Assembly: GCA_965214995.1 (NCBI GenBank)
Contig: CBDCCT010000002.1
Coordinates: 4,278,001-4,342,000 of the forward strand
DNA from: CBDCCT01 sp965214995
GTDB lineage: Bacteria > Deinococcota > Deinococci > Deinococcales > Trueperaceae
DNA length: 64,000 bases
Direction: 5' to 3'
The position numbers were made by a program, and so were the translations under genes. Within the stretch, counting starts at the first letter, position 1. The number at the start of each line of letters is the position of its first letter. Positions 60,228-64,000 of this stretch are shown piece by piece. Below the pieces are notes generated by a model. That model was not told the DNA's origin. It was given only the letters and a program-made list of their open reading frames with translations, and ran no database searches.

Positions 60228-60737
60228 ATGAAACGTTTGACCATAACGAGTGTAGCCGTCGCCCTAGCCTTTTTTGCGGTACTGGCGGGCTCCATCTTCG
60301 CTCAAACCGATGTAGAAACAAGCGTGGAAGCAGACGAAGTGCCCACCTCCGCCGACGCGCTCTTCAGCTATCTCCAATCCGGTGACTACACCTCGTTCAA
60401 GAGCGAGTCCCAAGTCCACCCGTCGCAGGGACCGCACGGGAGCGTGCGTACCTACGTTAATCCTGTGCTCGAGCAGTCCCTGGCCTCTTTTAGCGGCAGT
60501 CACCCCGTCGGCGCCGCCGCCGTCAAAGAGCTTTACAACGAGGGCGAGCTGACCGGCTGGGCCGTCTACGTCAAAACGCAAGCGGAGAGCGGCGGCGGCA
60601 ACGGCTTTTACTGGTACGAGGTCTTTAGCACCACCGACGCCGGCAGTCCGGCCGCGGACGGGATGGGCGTTCAGCCTTGCACCGCCTGTCACCAAGCGGG
60701 GCAGGACTTCACCCTGACCCAGTACCCCCTGCAGTAG
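60228..60737 (+). CDS. Exported P460-like c-type cytochrome
   Basis: A 169-residue exported heme protein. Signal SVAVALAFFAVLAGSIFAQ, then a cytochrome-P460-like domain (HGSVRTYVNPVLEQSLAS, AAAVKELYNEGELTGWAVYVKT, NGFYWYEVF) and the heme c motif CTACH, Cys151, Cys154 and His155. It should attach heme in the periplasm. P460 relatives handle hydroxylamine or NO in some bacteria; here a simple electron-transfer role is equally possible. GAAGGAG precedes ATG. Confidence 0.88.
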   Translation: MKRLTITSVAVALAFFAVLAGSIFAQTDVETSVEADEVPTSADALFSYLQSGDYTSFKSESQVHPSQGPHGSVRTYVNPVLEQSLASFSGSHPVGAAAVKELYNEGELTGWAVYVKTQAESGGGNGFYWYEVFSTTDAGSPAADGMGVQPCTACHQAGQDFTLTQYPLQ

Positions 60738-60796
60738 CGTGTCCATGACCAACGCGGACGTTCCATAACCATATACAGAACCATATAGGAGATATC

Positions 60797-61273
60797 ATGT
60801 CACGCATTTCAGTCGCTAAAACCGTTCAAGCAGGGTTACTAGCTGGGGTTCTCTTCTACTTGCTCGAAACAGTCCTCGTCCCCATCGGCTTGGGCGGCAG
60901 CCCCTGGGCACCGCCCCGCACCATCAGCAGTATCGTCCTAGGCCAAGGCGTCCTGCCGCCCCCCGCGAGCTTTGACTTGGGCATCGTGCTCGTGGGGCTC
61001 ATCGTGAACCTCGTTTTGTCGGTCGCTTACGCGTTTGTTATCGCTTTTGCCATTGCCGGACGCTCCCAAGGCGTCGCGCTCCTCATCGGGGCCGCTGCCG
61101 GGCTCGCGCTCTACCTCATCAACTTCTACGTGTTCACCGGGATTTTTCCGCAGTTCGCGGGGGCGCGCAACTGGGTCACGGTGGTTGCGCATCTAGCGTT
61201 CGGCCTGCTCGCGGCTCTGTTTTACGTGCGGTTTACGCGGGAGCAAAGGGAGCTTCGTCCGGCTAGTGGTTAG
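60797..61273 (+). CDS. Four-helix membrane protein, unknown
   Basis: A 158-residue membrane protein with about four helices (KTVQAGLLAGVLFYLLETVLVPI, IVLVGLIVNLVLSVAYAFVIAFAI, ALLIGAAAGLALYLINFYVF, VVAHLAFGLLAALFYVRF). TAGGAGATATC precedes ATG 60797. It follows the cytochrome gene closely and may be co-expressed. Its pattern of helices recalls one unit of the repeat protein encoded convergently at 61310. Confidence 0.75.
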   Translation: MSRISVAKTVQAGLLAGVLFYLLETVLVPIGLGGSPWAPPRTISSIVLGQGVLPPPASFDLGIVLVGLIVNLVLSVAYAFVIAFAIAGRSQGVALLIGAAAGLALYLINFYVFTGIFPQFAGARNWVTVVAHLAFGLLAALFYVRFTREQRELRPASG

Positions 61274-61309
61274 GTAGCCACGCGATTGACGCGGCACCCA
61301 TATCGCGCC

Positions 61310-62749
61310 TCAGCCGCCCAACAACATGGGAATAATTAGCGCGATGAAGACAACCTGCACCCACAGCGCCGGGGACGCGGTGAGCACCTGCTCTTTTCGG
61401 TTGGTGACGCGCGCCGCTTCGACCTCCGTGTGGGGTAGCCACCAGGGGCTGTAGCGGGCCTCGAGCCCGTAAAAGCTGAGGCCCAAGCCCGCGCCGTAGA
61501 CTAAGTGACCGACCAGCGAGGCAAAGGTTTCAGCCGCCGCTTGCGTGGTCCACTGCGGTGCCCCGCTCAAGAATAAAGGCATCAAGGTGAGCGGCCCCAA
61601 CACCCACCAGAAAAACCCGTAGGAGACCCCCCACCCCAGAGCGGAGCCCGAGTCGTAGCTCTGCGCGCGAAAGAGAAACCCGTAGGAGACGCCTATAAGC
61701 GTAGCAATACCTAAGTGAACGAAAAAGCCGGTGAGCGCCGAACTCGAGCCCACCAACCCCGCCACCACCGGCAGGATGCCGACTTGCACCATCACAACCG
61801 TAAAGAGGAGGCCCCCGACGAGACCAGCGACGACGCCGCGACCGAGGGCGCGCACCCCCTGCGTGCCCACGCCCTCGTCGTGGCGACCCCGCACGACATC
61901 AGAAAAGAGCAGCTTCACGAGGGCGTCCAGCCACTGATAGAGGAGCGCCGTGGCCGCGCCGAAGAGTAACAAGCCGGGCAGGGCAAAAAACCTCGCCTCA
62001 GCCGCGCCTGACGACCAGCGGAGGCCGTCGGCGCTCAGCAGGGGTGCCAGCGTCAGCACCGCCACAATCCAGCCGAGAAAGCCGTAGACCGTACCGCGAA
62101 CGAGGTTGACCCCCGCGCTCTTGCTCGGCTTAGGATAAAGGAGGGCGAAACTCGCGCCGGTCAGCCCCCCGAGGAGCAGGAGGACGAGCCAAGCGGGTGC
62201 GCCCGCGAAGGCGTCGCTCAAGGTCAGCAGTTGCGCCTGCGCCCCAAACGCCCGACTAAGCAGCCAAGCGCTGGCGAGTCCGGCGAGTGCTCCCCGCAAA
62301 AGGGGGGCGAAGGCTAAACGCGCCGCTTCGGTGCGACGCCGCTGCAAGAACAAAAAAGTCAGGCCGGTACCGGCCCCGTAGAGCACGTGCCCCAACAGGG
62401 AGGGGAAAGCGGCGCGCGCCGCCTCGAGCCCCCACGTCAGCGTGCCGCCTGAGAGGAGGGGCAGCAGGGTGAGCGGTCCCAAAAACCACCAGAAGGTGCC
62501 GTAACTGAGGCCCCAAAAAAGCGTTTCGCCCGCCCCAGGTTGCTGGTGACGCACCAGGAAGCCAAAGCCCGTCCCGATGATGGCGGCGATGACTAAGTGA
62601 AGCGCAAAGCCGACCACGGGTGAGTCGGCGCGCACCAGCGAGGCGATGGTCGGCAAGAGGCCGAGCTGCGTCATCGCCGCGCCAAAGACCAAGCCGCCGA
62701 CCACACCCGCCAGGGCACCCAAGCGCAGGTCGTGTCTTGGTAGGCTCAT
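61310..62749 (-). CDS. Repeat membrane protein coupled to NDH-2
   Basis: A 479-residue polytopic protein with about twelve helices built from three related units. Unit 1 (about 10-130) has GALAGVVGGLVFGAAMTQLG, then GLSYGTFWWFLGPLTLLPLL. Unit 2 (about 150-270) is divergent, with GALAGLASAWLLSRAFG and YGFLGWIVAVLTLAPLL. Unit 3 (about 305-430) has GVVAGLVGGLLFTVVMVQVG and GVSYGFFWWVLGPLTLMPLF. Its ATG overlaps the NDH-2 stop (ATGA), so they are co-translated. It may carry or anchor electrons to quinone; no heme motif is obvious. Confidence 0.85.
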   Translation of the reverse strand: MSLPRHDLRLGALAGVVGGLVFGAAMTQLGLLPTIASLVRADSPVVGFALHLVIAAIIGTGFGFLVRHQQPGAGETLFWGLSYGTFWWFLGPLTLLPLLSGGTLTWGLEAARAAFPSLLGHVLYGAGTGLTFLFLQRRRTEAARLAFAPLLRGALAGLASAWLLSRAFGAQAQLLTLSDAFAGAPAWLVLLLLGGLTGASFALLYPKPSKSAGVNLVRGTVYGFLGWIVAVLTLAPLLSADGLRWSSGAAEARFFALPGLLLFGAATALLYQWLDALVKLLFSDVVRGRHDEGVGTQGVRALGRGVVAGLVGGLLFTVVMVQVGILPVVAGLVGSSSALTGFFVHLGIATLIGVSYGFLFRAQSYDSGSALGWGVSYGFFWWVLGPLTLMPLFLSGAPQWTTQAAAETFASLVGHLVYGAGLGLSFYGLEARYSPWWLPHTEVEAARVTNRKEQVLTASPALWVQVVFIALIIPMLLGG

Positions 62750-63744
62750 GCGGTTTCCTTTTGGGCTCGAGCCCGGGGCGGCTCCTTAGACGCGCCCCCT
62801 TCGGCGACCGCCGAATCGGGGGTCAGCACGATGTCGCGGGGGAAGAACAGCTCGAGGGTCCAATCGAGCGCGACCCGGAGCTTTTTCTCGAGGCCGGGCA
62901 ACTTGCTCAGGTAGACCGCGCGCCACAAAAACCAGGCGAACAAGCCGGAAAACTTCAACCCGCGCACCTCGGCGACGGCGGTGCGGTGTCCTAAGGGGAC
63001 GAGCGTTCCGAGACTGCGAAAGCGAAACGGTTGGGCGGGTTTGCCGCTCAAGGAGGCGGCGACGTTCTTCGCTGCCTGGACCCCCTCGCGCTGCGCGTGC
63101 TGCGCCGTCGGGGGGCAAGGCTCGCCGCCCTGGTAGTAGTTGGGAATCTGAGCGCAGTCTCCCACGGCCCACACGTCGGTTAGTCCTTTGACCTGCAACG
63201 TTTCGTCGGTGATGACCGCTCCCGCGCGGTTGTGCTCGCAAGGAAGCGCCGCCACGGCGGGGCTCGGTCGGTTGCCCGCCGTCCACACCACCGTGGCGGC
63301 GGGGAGTTCGGTGCCGTCCTCGAGCCTCACCCTATCCCCTAACACTTCCTCCACGTGGACGTTGAGACGAAAGCCGACGCCCCGCGCTTTGAGCTTATGC
63401 AGGGCGTAGTCGGCCAGCGCCTCACCGATTTGTGGGATGAGCCGGTCACGCGAGTGGACCAGCGTAAAACTGAGTGCGTCTTCGGGAACGCGCGGATAGT
63501 AGCGTAGCAGCGTCCGCGTCAGGTCGAAGAGTTCGGCGACGGCCTCCACGCCTGAATAGCCGCCGCCCACGACGACGAAGCTGAGGTTGCGCCGCTGCGT
63601 CTCCATATCCTTTTCGGCGTCGGCCCTTTCCAACATGGTAATCACGCGGTTGCGCAGGCGCGCGGCGTCTTGCAAGGTGCGAAGCGGGTAGGCGTGCGTC
63701 TCGACGCCGGGGACGCCACGGTCGCTCGCCGCCGAGCCAATTCT
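62746..63744 (-). pseudogene. Type II NADH dehydrogenase lacking its N-terminus
   Basis: About 333 codons of an NDH-2 (NADH:quinone oxidoreductase). Present are the NAD Rossmann motif VVVGGGYSGVEAVAEL, VVWTAGNRPSP, the second FAD motif DVWAVGDCAQIPN, PPTAQHAQREG and the C-terminal FSGLFAWFLWRAVYLSKLPG membrane-binding region. Homology begins at GSAASDRGVPGVETHAYPL; the first 110-120 residues, including the GxGxxG FAD-binding strand, are missing, replaced by the end of another gene. No good start codon is present. Inactive unless completed elsewhere, or the junction is an assembly error. Confidence 0.8.
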
Positions 63745-63746
63745 CC

Positions 63747-64000
63747 TTACTCGAGCCCCAACGCCATCTGGTCGTAATAGACCCGCTCGCCCGCGAACTT
63801 CTCGGCTTCGGGGTTCCAGGGAAAATGAATAATCACGTCGAACTGCACGCGTTTGCCCGTGGCCTCTCGTCCCGCCCACGGCCCCCTATGCGTGCCCGTC
63901 AGCGTCGCCACCTCGAACACGCCCTGCGGCCCGATGACCACGTCGTACATGTCGAAATGCACGTCGGGAAACGCGCCCAAAAAGCTCGTGTAAAAGGCGC
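63747..64000 (-). CDS. SnoaL-like ester cyclase, cut by window edge
   Basis: The last 83 codons of a SnoaL/ester-cyclase-type protein: AFYTSFLGAFPDVHFDMYDVVIGPQG, GTHRGPWAGREATGKRVQFDV and ERVYYDQMALGLE are typical of this NTF2-like fold. The 5' part lies beyond the window. Its TAA is followed immediately by GGAGAA, a ribosome site expected to serve a downstream gene, and then by the truncated NDH-2. Confidence 0.85.
   Translation of the reverse strand, partial: AFYTSFLGAFPDVHFDMYDVVIGPQGVFEVATLTGTHRGPWAGREATGKRVQFDVIIHFPWNPEAEKFAGERVYYDQMALGLE

Noticed and set aside
1..64000. CRISPR arrays, prophage, insertion sequences
   Set aside because: I saw no regularly spaced repeats, no phage structural or integrase genes and no transposase; the only repeats are short palindromes, CTCGAG and small tandem copies.

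Overview
This is a GC-rich, gene-dense bacterial chromosome segment with about 62 protein genes. It has no rRNA, no convincing tRNA, no CRISPR array, no phage genes and no transposase. Several features suggest a member of the Deinococcota, in character nearer Truepera than Deinococcus, although this is inference without a database search: many genes have a TANNNT -10 element only 5 to 7 bases before the start codon (leaderless transcription), there is a probable mannosylglycerate hydrolase beside a sugar ABC transporter, and housekeeping prfA, rlmN and comEA/comEC are present. The hexamer CTCGAG occurs about 135 times by eye count, roughly six times the number expected from base composition, in genes and gaps alike.

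Layout. 1-7 kb: a truncated V8-like serine protease, a membrane-protein pair with an XRE regulator, an aldo-keto reductase, two exported proteins of unknown role and a GH13 glycosidase. 7-17.6 kb: rlmN, an exported TPR protein, a diguanylate cyclase, a solitary periplasmic binding protein, then prfA-Nudix-DUF4112 tightly overlapped, small membrane and disordered proteins and a metallo-beta-lactamase hydrolase. 17.7-27.7 kb: a P450 lacking the usual I-helix threonine, a MOSC protein, a PAS-PAS-LuxR protein, an AcuI-type reductase, DUF3105 and the DNA-uptake genes comEA-comEC. 27.7-29.2 kb: a PIN-toxin/antitoxin module beside a VOC-family gene and a fragment resembling the start of that gene.

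29.2-39.6 kb is a ten-gene minus-strand run for uptake and catabolism of a sugar or polyol. It holds a XylF-type binding protein followed by a terminator, two permeases, two ATPases and a second binding protein, then ThuA, a TIM-barrel isomerase, a small P-loop kinase and a Gfo/Idh/MocA oxidoreductase. 40-47 kb: an FG-GAP protein, an AbrB/RelE toxin-antitoxin pair, malQ with a Nudix gene and a 7TM-PAS histidine kinase. 47-50.4 kb: two nucleoside-type ABC permeases, one greatly enlarged. 50.6-55.9 kb: a binding protein, two unusual MalF/MalG-type permeases and a mannosylglycerate hydrolase-like enzyme, the last three coupled by one-base TAGTG overlaps.

55.9-64 kb: an rRNA/tRNA methyltransferase, a rhodanese, a hemolysin-III protein, a double-spondin lipoprotein, a P460-like cytochrome and membrane proteins. 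The right edge has a type II NADH dehydrogenase that has lost its N-terminal FAD-binding part where it abuts a SnoaL-like gene. The best leads for new biology are the CTCGAG excess, the leaderless-start pattern, the rebuilt permeases, the CTG-start toxin, and the truncated NDH-2 with its triple-repeat membrane partner.
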